Translations under genes and position numbers: made by a program | Part shown: in pieces, positions 15,946 through 23,520 of the stretch | Position numbering within the stretch: position 1 is the first letter of the stretch | Layout of the letters: every line of letters begins with the position of its first letter | Assembly (NCBI GenBank): GCA_903959905.1 | Contig: CAJBYO010000019.1 | Span: forward strand, 37,309 to 101,308 | Source of the DNA: an uncultured Bacteroidales bacterium | GTDB taxonomy: Bacteria; Bacteroidota; Bacteroidia; Bacteroidales; FEN-979 | DNA: 64,000 nucleotides | Direction of reading: 5' to 3' | The notes under the pieces: model-generated | Told to the model about the DNA's origin: nothing | The model's database searches: none | Seen by the model: the letters and a program-made list of their open reading frames with translations, nothing else

Positions 15946-16869
15946 TCAAAGTACCTTTTTGATGGAGTAGGCGGGCTTTCTGTTTTGCACCTGGTAGATC
16001 CTGCTCAGGTATTCGCCCAGCACACCCAGGCTGAAGAGGATGATGCTCGTGGAGAACAGGATGGTAACGATAAGTGAAGTGTACCCCAGCGGCACATTGT
16101 ACACCATTTTCTTCAGGATAAAATAGAGGCCGAAGCAGAAGGTGACCAGTGAGATGATGAACCCTCCATAAACCAGGAGCTTGAGCGGAACCATGGTATA
16201 ATAAAGCACCAGGTTGGCAAAGAGTTTGAACAGTTTGGTGATGGAATACCCCGATTGCTGGTATTTCCTTGGAAGGTGGCGGGCCTCGGTAAATGCAATG
16301 TCGTCGGTATACCAGAGCAACACTTCATCGAGGAAAATGAAATTTTGCTGGTGATGGGTTATTTTTCCTGCCAGCTCGGCGGTGAGCAGGCGAAAAGATG
16401 AACCTTCGCCCGGTGAATTATGAAACACCTTTGCTGATGTTTTAAGCGACCGGCTCCCCAGGTTTCTTATCGCAGAATGGTGTTTATGCCCGTTGAAGCC
16501 ATAAACCAGGTCAGCCTGTGTGTTTTGATGTGTAAGAATCAGTTTGGCGATCTCTTCAGGAGGTGTCTGAAGATCATCATCAATGGTAATGATCAGGCTG
16601 CCCTTTGTAAAGCCGAACCCGCAGAAAGTGGCGTTATGCTGCCCGAAATTCCGGCCGAGCTTTACCGCTGTGATAAGTTCGGGGAACTGTTTTTTCAATT
16701 TACTGATGACATCCCAGCTTCCGTCCTGGCTGTTGTCGTCAACAAACACCACCTCAAAAGTTTCAGCCAGCGAATCAAACACCGACCTGAGCCCTGCAAA
16801 CAATTCCTCCAGAGAAGGCTCGCTGTTGTAAACCGGCACCACAACTGAATATTTGATAGAATCAGACAT
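15946..16869 (-). CDS. Family 2 glycosyltransferase, polyprenyl-phosphate type (GtrB/DPM1-like)
   Basis: A 307-residue GT-A glycosyltransferase. The N-terminal fold shows YSVVVPVYNSE, VVFVDDNSQDGSW, LGRNFGQHNA and the metal-binding ITIDDDLQTPPEEI. Two C-terminal membrane helices (around KLLVYGGFIISLVTF and IVTILFSTSIILF) are followed by GEYLSRIY. This layout is that of enzymes loading a sugar on undecaprenyl phosphate for transfer outside the cytoplasm. I chose the Met of MSDSIKYS; an upstream ATG adds 10 unconserved residues. Confidence 0.88.
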   Translation of the reverse strand: MSDSIKYSVVVPVYNSEPSLEELFAGLRSVFDSLAETFEVVFVDDNSQDGSWDVISKLKKQFPELITAVKLGRNFGQHNATFCGFGFTKGSLIITIDDDLQTPPEEIAKLILTHQNTQADLVYGFNGHKHHSAIRNLGSRSLKTSAKVFHNSPGEGSSFRLLTAELAGKITHHQQNFIFLDEVLLWYTDDIAFTEARHLPRKYQQSGYSITKLFKLFANLVLYYTMVPLKLLVYGGFIISLVTFCFGLYFILKKMVYNVPLGYTSLIVTILFSTSIILFSLGVLGEYLSRIYQVQNRKPAYSIKKVL

Positions 16870-16904
16870 TACGAATATGCGAATTTGGTTTAATGACAAA
16901 GTTC

Positions 16905-17000
16905 AATTTACAAATGACAAATAAAGTGCTTATTTATGTGGTACCTGATTTGTCATGTGTCATTTGTAATTCGTCACTTGTAATTTGTAATTTGTCACTC
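16905..17000. repeat. Heptamer tandem repeat, ATTTGTA/ATTTGTC type
   Basis: A 7-bp period with units ATTTGTA, ATTCGTC, ACTTGTA, ATTTGTA, ATTTGTC, read on the plus strand near 16960-16998. On the minus strand a unit (GTGACAA) supplies the TGA stop codon of the SDR gene. It belongs to the NNRTGAC family. Confidence 0.75.
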
Positions 17001-17786
17001 CCCCCCCATAATCAACGACGTCCCCGTTACCCACCCCGACGCATCGGAAAGGAAATAAAGTATGGCATATGCCACGTCAGCGGGTTTGCCGATGCCGAGC
17101 GGATATCTTTTTAAATAACGTTCAAGCGCCTCTTCCTGCATGTTCTTTTCCGATGGATTCTCAATCATCGGCGTATCAACCAGACCTGCCATGATGCAGT
17201 TGGAACGGATCCCTTTTGCCACCAGTTCCAGCGCCAGGGTTTTCGAATAGGCTTCCAGCGCTGCTTTGGAGCCGCTGTATAAGGCACCGCCATAATAGGG
17301 GTTCTTGGTGGCAATGGTAGACATGAATACAATGGATGCACCGTCAGCCAGCTTCTTCTTGCGCAGAATTTTGCTGGTCAGGTTGACAGGAACATGATAG
17401 TTGATGGAAAACATCCTGTCGATATCGGCCTGTGTAATGAATTTTACAGGAAGCGGTCCAACAATGCCGGCGCAGTGAACAATGCCGTGGAGGGTTGGGA
17501 GGCTGGAGATCAGGCTGTCAAGCTCGGTTTCTTCTGTCAGGTTCGTGACGCGTGACGCGTGACGCGTGACAGAGGAATCATGCACATTCTGAGTTTCACT
17601 TGTCACGCGTGACGCGTCACCTGTCACGTCTAAAAGTTCAAACGTTGCCCTGAGCCGCTGCTCATCTCTGCCGGTTATAACCAGCGATGCCCCTGCTTTG
17701 CTCAGCAGGATGGCTGCCTCCCGTCCGATGCCGGAAGAGGCGCCTGTGACCAGGATGGTTTTTCCGTTCAGTGAGAAATCTTTCAT
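16995..17786 (-). CDS. Short-chain dehydrogenase/reductase with an in-frame repeat insertion
   Basis: Classical SDR, 263 residues: cofactor loop TGASSGIG (14-21), HCAGIVG (104-110), catalytic Ser near 156, and Y170/K174 in YSGSKAALE. It could act as a 3-oxoacyl reductase given the KASIII and ACP next door. Residues ~53-82, between the second nucleotide-binding strand region and LTEETELDSL, are encoded by a 7-bp tandem repeat and read DASRVTS...HASRVT. This segment has no SDR counterpart. Its start overlaps the KASIII stop by 4 bp, which indicates translational coupling. Whether the enzyme tolerates the insertion is unknown; the frame and all catalytic residues are intact. Confidence 0.85.
   Translation of the reverse strand: MKDFSLNGKTILVTGASSGIGREAAILLSKAGASLVITGRDEQRLRATFELLDVTGDASRVTSETQNVHDSSVTRHASRVTNLTEETELDSLISSLPTLHGIVHCAGIVGPLPVKFITQADIDRMFSINYHVPVNLTSKILRKKKLADGASIVFMSTIATKNPYYGGALYSGSKAALEAYSKTLALELVAKGIRSNCIMAGLVDTPMIENPSEKNMQEEALERYLKRYPLGIGKPADVAYAILYFLSDASGWVTGTSLIMGGE
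17541..17630. repeat. Heptamer repeat inserted in the SDR coding sequence
   Basis: GTGACGC units are repeated at 17548-17572, then again in inverted form near 17601-17630, separated by a unique stretch. The whole insert keeps the reading frame of the host gene. The same heptamers lie between genes at 45903, 47404 and 49104. Confidence 0.85.
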
Positions 17787-18841
17787 GCCACTTCGATCAA
17801 GTCAGGGATGCAGATGCGGTCGGTTTCAATGATGGCTGAACCCCATGACAATCCGACACCAAAGGCGGACAGCAACAGCTTTTGCTTGCCCGATTCAAGT
17901 TGTTCCTTTAGTGAAACGATCATGGTGAGGGGTACAGAGGCCCCGCTGGTATTACCAAACTCCCTGATGGAATAGGGAACTTTTTCAACCTCCAGCTTCA
18001 GCATTTTACGCAGTGTTTCATTGATGAGCCGGTTGGCCTGGTGAAAAACAACGTAGTTAATGGCAGCAAGAGATTCACCGGTACCGGCCAGCAGTTTTTT
18101 AATATTTGGTACAACCTCGCGAAGGGTGAAATTGAAAACTTCAATTCCGTCAAGCTCAAGGTGTAGGTGCGACCGATAAATCCCCGGCCCGACTTTTTTA
18201 ATATTGAAGGATTCACGCGACATCACATTCCGCGCACCTCCATCCTGGATGATCAGTGCTTTATAACCCGATCCATCGGTTTGCAGGTTGAAATGTATTT
18301 TCGGGGCATTTATGTCGTATTCAAGTGCTGTTACGGTTCCCACATCACCAAATAACGGATAAGTACTTTTGTCGCGATAACAGGTTGTGAGGGTTGAAAT
18401 ATCACCCACCATGAGCAGCGCCTTTTTGATCGTGCCTGATTGCATCATGCTGCCTGCAACCGATAAACCATATACGTATCCTGAACAGCCCAGCCCGATA
18501 TCCATCGCCACACAGGAATGCGGCAGCCCCAGGCGGTCCTGCACAATACAGGCGGTTGTGGGAACCAGATAATCCCGGGATTGTGAAACGAAAATGAGCA
18601 ATTCCACCTCCGAGCGGTCCCAGTGCAGGTCGTCAAGCAATTTCCCTGCAGCTTCCACGCACAGGTCTGAGGTCGTCGTTCCTTTGGTGGCCACCCGGCG
18701 TGATTCAACACCGATATTCTTGATGAGCGATTCACGCTCCTTGACTGCAATCCACTTGTAATCGGCGGTAAATTCCTTATGTGAAGGAACAGCCGCAGCA
18801 AGGCCACTAATTTTTATTCCGGGGAGGGAAAATTGAGCCAT
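17783..18841 (-). CDS. 3-oxoacyl-ACP synthase III-type ketosynthase
   Basis: KASIII-fold enzyme of 352 residues. The catalytic Cys lies in DIGLGCSGYVYGL, the His in VVFHQANRLINE, and the Asn in REFGNTSGASVPL. It would start acyl chain elongation by condensing an acyl-CoA with malonyl-ACP. With the next-door ACP and SDR it makes a three-gene set for a dedicated acyl chain, probably for a surface glycan or lipid rather than bulk fatty acid; this is inferred from context. Confidence 0.88.
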   Translation of the reverse strand: MAQFSLPGIKISGLAAAVPSHKEFTADYKWIAVKERESLIKNIGVESRRVATKGTTTSDLCVEAAGKLLDDLHWDRSEVELLIFVSQSRDYLVPTTACIVQDRLGLPHSCVAMDIGLGCSGYVYGLSVAGSMMQSGTIKKALLMVGDISTLTTCYRDKSTYPLFGDVGTVTALEYDINAPKIHFNLQTDGSGYKALIIQDGGARNVMSRESFNIKKVGPGIYRSHLHLELDGIEVFNFTLREVVPNIKKLLAGTGESLAAINYVVFHQANRLINETLRKMLKLEVEKVPYSIREFGNTSGASVPLTMIVSLKEQLESGKQKLLLSAFGVGLSWGSAIIETDRICIPDLIEVA

Positions 18842-18844
18842 GGG

Positions 18845-18888
18845 AATTACAAATTACAAGTGACGAATGACAAGTGACGAATGACGAA
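18845..18888. repeat. Heptamer tandem repeat, RTGACRA type
   Basis: 7-bp units GTGACGA, ATGACAA, GTGACGA, ATGACGA fill the whole gap between the KASIII start codon and the ACP stop codon. Confidence 0.8.
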
Positions 18889-19128
18889 TTAGGATTTGCG
18901 GGTTTCGATCAGGGTGTAGATATCACTTACGGTTTTGGATTTGATCAGGTCGTCGGCTGTTAGTGTAACATCATATTCGGTTTTAACCATGGCGATCAGG
19001 ATCAGTGCATTGATGGAATTCCATTCAAATGCTTCTCTGAAATTGCTGTCGGCCTTCAGTATACCGGGTTTGAGATCATCGAATTCAGCCTCAATATGTT
19101 TAATAAACTCTTCAATGTTCATTTTCAA
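18889..19128 (-). CDS. Acyl carrier protein
   Basis: A 79-residue acidic four-helix protein. The phosphopantetheine-accepting Ser is in EWNSINALILIAMV, the place of the usual D-S-x-x-x motif but with Asn before Ser. The tail DDLIKSKTVSDIYTLI matches helix IV. It is probably a specialised ACP serving the KASIII and SDR downstream on the same strand, not the housekeeping AcpP. A TTG- or ATG-led extension is not needed; the ATG at 19128 is clear. Confidence 0.85.
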   Translation of the reverse strand: MKMNIEEFIKHIEAEFDDLKPGILKADSNFREAFEWNSINALILIAMVKTEYDVTLTADDLIKSKTVSDIYTLIETRKS

Positions 19129-19142
19129 CGGTTTTAAGATGG

Positions 19143-19150
19143 CAAAGGTA
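19143..19150 (-). promoter_or_regulatory. -7 box of the ACP-KASIII-SDR operon
   Basis: On the minus strand TACCTTTG matches TAnnTTTG, 14 bases before the ACP start. No clear -33 box is seen. Confidence 0.45.
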
Positions 19151-19156
19151 AAAATT

Positions 19157-19186
19157 TTTGCAATAAGAGGATAAAATCTTAATTTG
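19157..19186 (+). promoter_or_regulatory. Promoter of the radical SAM cluster
   Basis: TTTG (19157-19160) and TTAATTTG (19179-19186) fit the -33/-7 pair with one mismatch in the -7 box. It lies back to back with the ACP promoter. Confidence 0.45.
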
Positions 19187-19227
19187 GCGGCTGTTTGTGC
19201 AACAACTCATTAACCGAATAGTCCGTA

Positions 19228-20583
19228 ATGATTAACTCATCGCCTCGATTGCTTTTAATTAACCCTGTGAGCCGTTACAGAGTTGGTTTGGCACATGACG
19301 CCCACGATAAATTGCCGCCGCTTTGCCTTGGCATCATCGCTGCACTTACGCCGGCACCATGGAAAACACGGATCCTGGATGAGAACTACCAGACCTTTCG
19401 CCACCGTGACGCTGACCTCGTCGGCATTACTGCCTATACCCCCAATGCTTTCCGCGCATATGAAATCGCAAGGCATTATCGTGAAAAAAACATCCCGGTC
19501 GTGATGGGAGGCATCCATGCATCCATGTGCACGGAGGAAGCATTGCGCTATGTGGATGCCGTTGTCGTTGGGGAAGCCGAAAATGTTTGGTCTACGGTTC
19601 TTGCTGATTTTGAGGCTGGAAGGTTGCAAAAAGTTTATCATGGTGATTTTACCGAGATGAAAAATCAGCCAATTCCCCGTCACGATTTGCAATATCCTCT
19701 TTATTACTGGCGTTCGGTTCAAACATCCCGCGGATGCCCGATGAATTGCGATTTCTGCTCAGTAACTTCATTCAATGGCGGTCATTTCAGGACCCGCCCC
19801 ATCGAAGAAGTGCTCAACGAATTGCAGGCATTTCATGGGGACAAACGCAATGTGTTTTTTGTCGACGACAACATTGGCGGGATTAACCAGGGTCACCGCG
19901 AACGCGCAAAAGAGCTTTTCAGGGGCATTATTGACAGGAAACTGAAATTCAACTGGTTTTCCCAGACTTCGGTTGATTTTGCCGATGACCCTGAGACGCT
20001 CAAGCTTGCGGCTGCCAGTGGTTGCAAATTACTGCTTGTTGGATTTGAAACGGAGACCATCGAAGGACTTAAGTCTGCCAGTAAGAAGAACAACCTGAGA
20101 AAAGGTGCGGAAAACTACCGCCAGATTATTTCGAAGTTCCACAAACATGGCATTGGCGTGCTGGGTACATTCATTTTCGGCATGGAAACTGACCATCCTC
20201 AGGACATTTCAAACCGGGCGAAGTTCATTTCAAAGTTAAATGTCGACTGCATCCAGACCAGCATGCTTACGCCTTACCCCGGAACCAAACTCAGCCGCAG
20301 GTTGCAGGAACAAAATCGCCTTACCTGTGAAAATTTCCCGCACGACTGGCAATATTACAACTGGGAAGACATTGTGATCCGCCATCCGCATATTGCCTCA
20401 GCGGATCTGGCCAAACGCATGACCGACGGTTGGAAACTGATGTACAATCCGACGCGGATCAGGGTAAGGTTTCTTAAAACATTATACAACACGAGGAGCC
20501 TTGAAACCGCCATCTGGTCGGTCACCGCCAATTTTCAATACCGGAACATCATGCTGGAAAGACCGATTCATTATTGTAAATAG
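19228..20583 (+). CDS. B12-binding domain radical SAM protein, copy 1
   Basis: A 451-residue protein with an N-terminal cobalamin-binding Rossmann-type domain (RLLLINPVSRYR, DENYQTF, ADLVGITAYTPNAFRAYEIA, VMGGIHASM, VVGEAENVW). It is followed by a radical SAM barrel with CPMNCDFC (Cys170, Cys174, Cys177 for the 4Fe-4S cluster) and a C-terminal domain with LTPYPGTKL and FPHDWQYYNW. Domain order resembles the HpnP hopanoid C2-methylase group. Enzymes of this type methylate, rearrange or otherwise modify unreactive carbons. The substrate is unknown. First of four tandem paralogues. Confidence 0.88.
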   Translation: MINSSPRLLLINPVSRYRVGLAHDAHDKLPPLCLGIIAALTPAPWKTRILDENYQTFRHRDADLVGITAYTPNAFRAYEIARHYREKNIPVVMGGIHASMCTEEALRYVDAVVVGEAENVWSTVLADFEAGRLQKVYHGDFTEMKNQPIPRHDLQYPLYYWRSVQTSRGCPMNCDFCSVTSFNGGHFRTRPIEEVLNELQAFHGDKRNVFFVDDNIGGINQGHRERAKELFRGIIDRKLKFNWFSQTSVDFADDPETLKLAAASGCKLLLVGFETETIEGLKSASKKNNLRKGAENYRQIISKFHKHGIGVLGTFIFGMETDHPQDISNRAKFISKLNVDCIQTSMLTPYPGTKLSRRLQEQNRLTCENFPHDWQYYNWEDIVIRHPHIASADLAKRMTDGWKLMYNPTRIRVRFLKTLYNTRSLETAIWSVTANFQYRNIMLERPIHYCK

Positions 20584-20627
20584 GTAGTGAATTGCCGATT
20601 TCAACTTCTTGTGGTAAAAGAAATCCG

Positions 20628-20635
20628 TACATTTG
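20628..20635 (+). promoter_or_regulatory. -7 box immediately before radical SAM copy 2; possible leaderless mRNA
   Basis: TACATTTG ends five bases before the ATG at 20640, so a start at the usual distance would coincide with the start codon. It gives the second copy a possible separate promoter. Confidence 0.4.
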
Positions 20636-20639
20636 TTTG

Positions 20640-22013
20640 ATGAATTTCCAAAGGAAACGGCTGTTGCTGATCAACCCCGCCAACACTTACCGCAAGGGAT
20701 ATCTCTTGCGACGTGAGTCAAAACAAGCCCCAATGGGGCTGGGTATTGTGGCCTCTTTGACTCCACCGGACTGGTCCGTTAAAATCCTTGACGAAAATTT
20801 CAAAGAATTCCGTTACCGGGAAGCCGACCTTGTTGGCATCACTGCAGTGACCGCTTCAGTTAACCGGGCATACGAAATTGCTGCCATATTTCGAGAAAAG
20901 GGGATTCCTGTTGTTTTGGGAGGAATCCATGGCTCCTCCTTGCCAGATGAAGCGCTCCGGTATGTCGATTCCGTTGTGATCGGAGAAGCTGAGGGATCAT
21001 GGGGCAGGGTGCTGGATGATTTTAACAACGGAACACTGCAGAAAACATATATTTCAGGTTTGTCTGATCTGAAGAACGCCGCGGCCCCCCGTCACGACCT
21101 TTTTCATCCCGGGTATCTATTTGCCTCTATCCAAACATCGCGGGGATGCCCGATGGATTGTGAGTTTTGCTCCGTACCGGCTTTTAACGGGCACCAGTAC
21201 CGCCTGCGCGATCCGCAGTCGGTGGTGGATGAGATCGCCTCAGTGCCGCATTCCATGCTCTATTTTGTGGACGACAACATCATCGGTTACAACAAAACTG
21301 CCGAGGACCACGCTGCTGCAATATTTGAAGGGATGATCCGCAGGAACCTGAAAAAAGAGTGGTTTGCACAGGCATCACTGAACATTGTTGAAAAACCGGA
21401 GCTTCTGAAACTTGCCAGGCGCAGCGGATGCCGGATGCTGCTCATCGGGATTGAAGCGGAAAATGCCGACGCACTCAGGGATTCAAATAAGAAAGTGAAC
21501 CTTCGCCTCGGTGTTGATAATTACAAGAAGGCCTTCAGGATGATCCACCGGGAAGGGATCAATGTGCTGGGGGCATTTATATTCGGCATGGACAGTGATA
21601 CGCCGGAAGCATTGAGGAAACGGACAAAATATATTCTTTCAAGCAGTGTGGATGTTACCCAGGCCAGTGTCATGACGCCATTGCCGGGCACACGTTTGTT
21701 TGAGAAATTTAAAAAGGAGGGAAGACTGCTTTGCCAGGATTTCCCGAAGGACTGGCAGCATTTTCATTTCTCGGATGTGGTTTTCAACCCGGTCCGGATG
21801 ACCCCGAAGGAACTGGCTGAATCCACAAATGAGGCTTACAACCGGATCTGTGATATGAATACGCTACGGATGAAGTTTATCCGTACACTGTGGAACACCC
21901 GGAGCCTCAGAAGTGCAGTTTGGGCATGGAATTCAAACCTGAACTACAGGAGTGTGGGATTGGAAAGGCCGACAGAGTGGAATTATAAGAATTTGGATAG
22001 CGTCGGTAAATAA
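20640..22013 (+). CDS. B12-binding domain radical SAM protein, copy 2
   Basis: A 457-residue paralogue of the preceding gene. RLLLINPANTY, DENFKEF, VLGGIHGSS and GEAEGSW mark the cobalamin domain; CPMDCEFC (170-177) binds the cluster; LTPLPGTRLFE-type and FPKDWQHFHF segments follow. I use the ATG at 20640 rather than one at 20592: the extra 16 residues are absent from the other copies. It ends NYRSVGLERPTEW, matching copy 1 (NIMLERP). Followed by a long inverted repeat. Confidence 0.88.
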   Translation: MNFQRKRLLLINPANTYRKGYLLRRESKQAPMGLGIVASLTPPDWSVKILDENFKEFRYREADLVGITAVTASVNRAYEIAAIFREKGIPVVLGGIHGSSLPDEALRYVDSVVIGEAEGSWGRVLDDFNNGTLQKTYISGLSDLKNAAAPRHDLFHPGYLFASIQTSRGCPMDCEFCSVPAFNGHQYRLRDPQSVVDEIASVPHSMLYFVDDNIIGYNKTAEDHAAAIFEGMIRRNLKKEWFAQASLNIVEKPELLKLARRSGCRMLLIGIEAENADALRDSNKKVNLRLGVDNYKKAFRMIHREGINVLGAFIFGMDSDTPEALRKRTKYILSSSVDVTQASVMTPLPGTRLFEKFKKEGRLLCQDFPKDWQHFHFSDVVFNPVRMTPKELAESTNEAYNRICDMNTLRMKFIRTLWNTRSLRSAVWAWNSNLNYRSVGLERPTEWNYKNLDSVGK

Positions 22014-22019
22014 ACAAAA

Positions 22020-22138
22020 TATTTCTCGCAGATTTTCGCAGAAAAGGGCGCAGATTAAAGCAGATTAAAAATTTATTTGAATCATTATTTACATCTGCGA
22101 AAATCTACGAATTAATCTGCGAAAATCTGCGAGAAATA
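22020..22138. repeat. Long inverted repeat between radical SAM copies 2 and 3
   Basis: Perfect 23-bp arms: the left arm 22020-22042 begins TATTTCTCGCAG, the right arm 22116-22138 ends CTGCGAGAAATA. They flank ~70 bases with further CGCAGATT-like units. It could fold into a stable hairpin that terminates transcription or protects the mRNA. No U run follows the outer stem directly. It lies between the stop of copy 2 and the start of copy 3. Confidence 0.85.
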
Positions 22139-22154
22139 ATTCTGCGAGAAAAAT

Positions 22155-23516
22155 ATGCCAGATAACAGGAAAACGCTTCTACTCATCAACCCCGCCAACA
22201 AAAGCGGGAGCGGCTTTATTGTGAACAAGGATACCCGCTACCAGCCGTTAAGCCTGGGGATTATTGCTGCACTTACCCCGCCTGAATGGAAGGTGAAGAT
22301 CATTGACGAGAATTTCAGGAATTTCAGGTACTATGATGCGGATTTTGTAGGGTTTACTGCATTCAGCTCAACTGTTTCACGTGCCTATGAGCTTGCAAAA
22401 CTCTATCGCGACAAGGGAATCCCGACCGTTATTGGCGGCATCCACGCCTCCATGTGCCCTGATGAGGCTACACAGTTTGTTGACAGTGTTGTCATCGGGG
22501 AAGCGGAAACAATCTGGCCGAAGGTCATTGAGGATTTTGAGAATAACCGGCTGCAAAAGATTTATAAAGGTTCATTGAGCGACCTGATCCAGTCACCAAA
22601 GCCCAGGCGGGAGCTCTTCCACCCGGGCTACATTTTCGCTTCCGTGCAAACAACCCGCGGTTGCCCCATGAACTGTGATTTCTGTTCAGTTACCGCCTTC
22701 AACGGAAGCCATTACCGTTACCGTCCCATTGAGGAGGTGATCAGTGAAATGGAGGAGATCCCGCAGAAGCATATTTTCATCCTGGATGACAATATTGTAG
22801 GCAATACCGCCAAAGCGCAGAACCGCGCCATTGAACTGTTCAAGGCCATGATTGACCGGGGGATCAAAAAAGAGTGGATCGGGCAGGCCTCGCTGAACGT
22901 GGCCGACAACGAAGACGTGCTTAAATACGCTGCAAAAAGCGGCTGCCGAATGCTCTTCATCGGCATTGAATCGGAACGGGAAGATCAGCTGGCCGGTGCC
23001 AACAAAAGGCTCAACGTGAAAATGGGGGTCAATTCCTATGACGATGTATTCAGGAAAATGCATAAATACGGGATAGCCGTCATTGCCGGGTTTATTTTCG
23101 GCTGGGAAAACGATACCGTTGACCGCATTGACCACCGCGTGAAATTTACCCGGGAATGCCTGGCCGACTCCATTCAGTCAACTCTGCTCACCCCGCTGCC
23201 TGGAACCCGCCTTTTTGAGCGCATGAAAAACGAAGGCAGGCTGGTGATGAACAATTTCCCCGAAGATTGGCAACATTACGGTTATGAATCTCTCGTTTTC
23301 AATCCCACCACCATGGACAGGCAAGATATGCAGGACTACATTTTCAAAGTGTTTGACAAAGTGTACGAGCCTTCCTTCCTGAAGCGTCGCATGCTGAAAA
23401 CCTGGTGGCGCACCGGCAGTTTTATTACGGCTTACTGGTCGTATATGAGTAACTGGAATTACCGGAGCATGGCTTTCGGGCACATCAAAAAACCGAAGAA
23501 CTGGTTACTCGACTGA
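22155..23516 (+). CDS. B12-binding domain radical SAM protein, copy 3
   Basis: A 453-residue paralogue. The cobalamin domain starts TLLLINPANKSG, the cluster motif is CPMNCDFC at 170-177, and the C-terminal domain has LTPLPGTRLFERM and FPEDWQHYGYESL. It shares the DTRYQPLSLGIIAALTP block with copy 4, to which it is closest. It is four bases before copy 4, so those two are co-transcribed. Confidence 0.88.
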   Translation: MPDNRKTLLLINPANKSGSGFIVNKDTRYQPLSLGIIAALTPPEWKVKIIDENFRNFRYYDADFVGFTAFSSTVSRAYELAKLYRDKGIPTVIGGIHASMCPDEATQFVDSVVIGEAETIWPKVIEDFENNRLQKIYKGSLSDLIQSPKPRRELFHPGYIFASVQTTRGCPMNCDFCSVTAFNGSHYRYRPIEEVISEMEEIPQKHIFILDDNIVGNTAKAQNRAIELFKAMIDRGIKKEWIGQASLNVADNEDVLKYAAKSGCRMLFIGIESEREDQLAGANKRLNVKMGVNSYDDVFRKMHKYGIAVIAGFIFGWENDTVDRIDHRVKFTRECLADSIQSTLLTPLPGTRLFERMKNEGRLVMNNFPEDWQHYGYESLVFNPTTMDRQDMQDYIFKVFDKVYEPSFLKRRMLKTWWRTGSFITAYWSYMSNWNYRSMAFGHIKKPKNWLLD

Positions 23517-23520
23517 TCGT

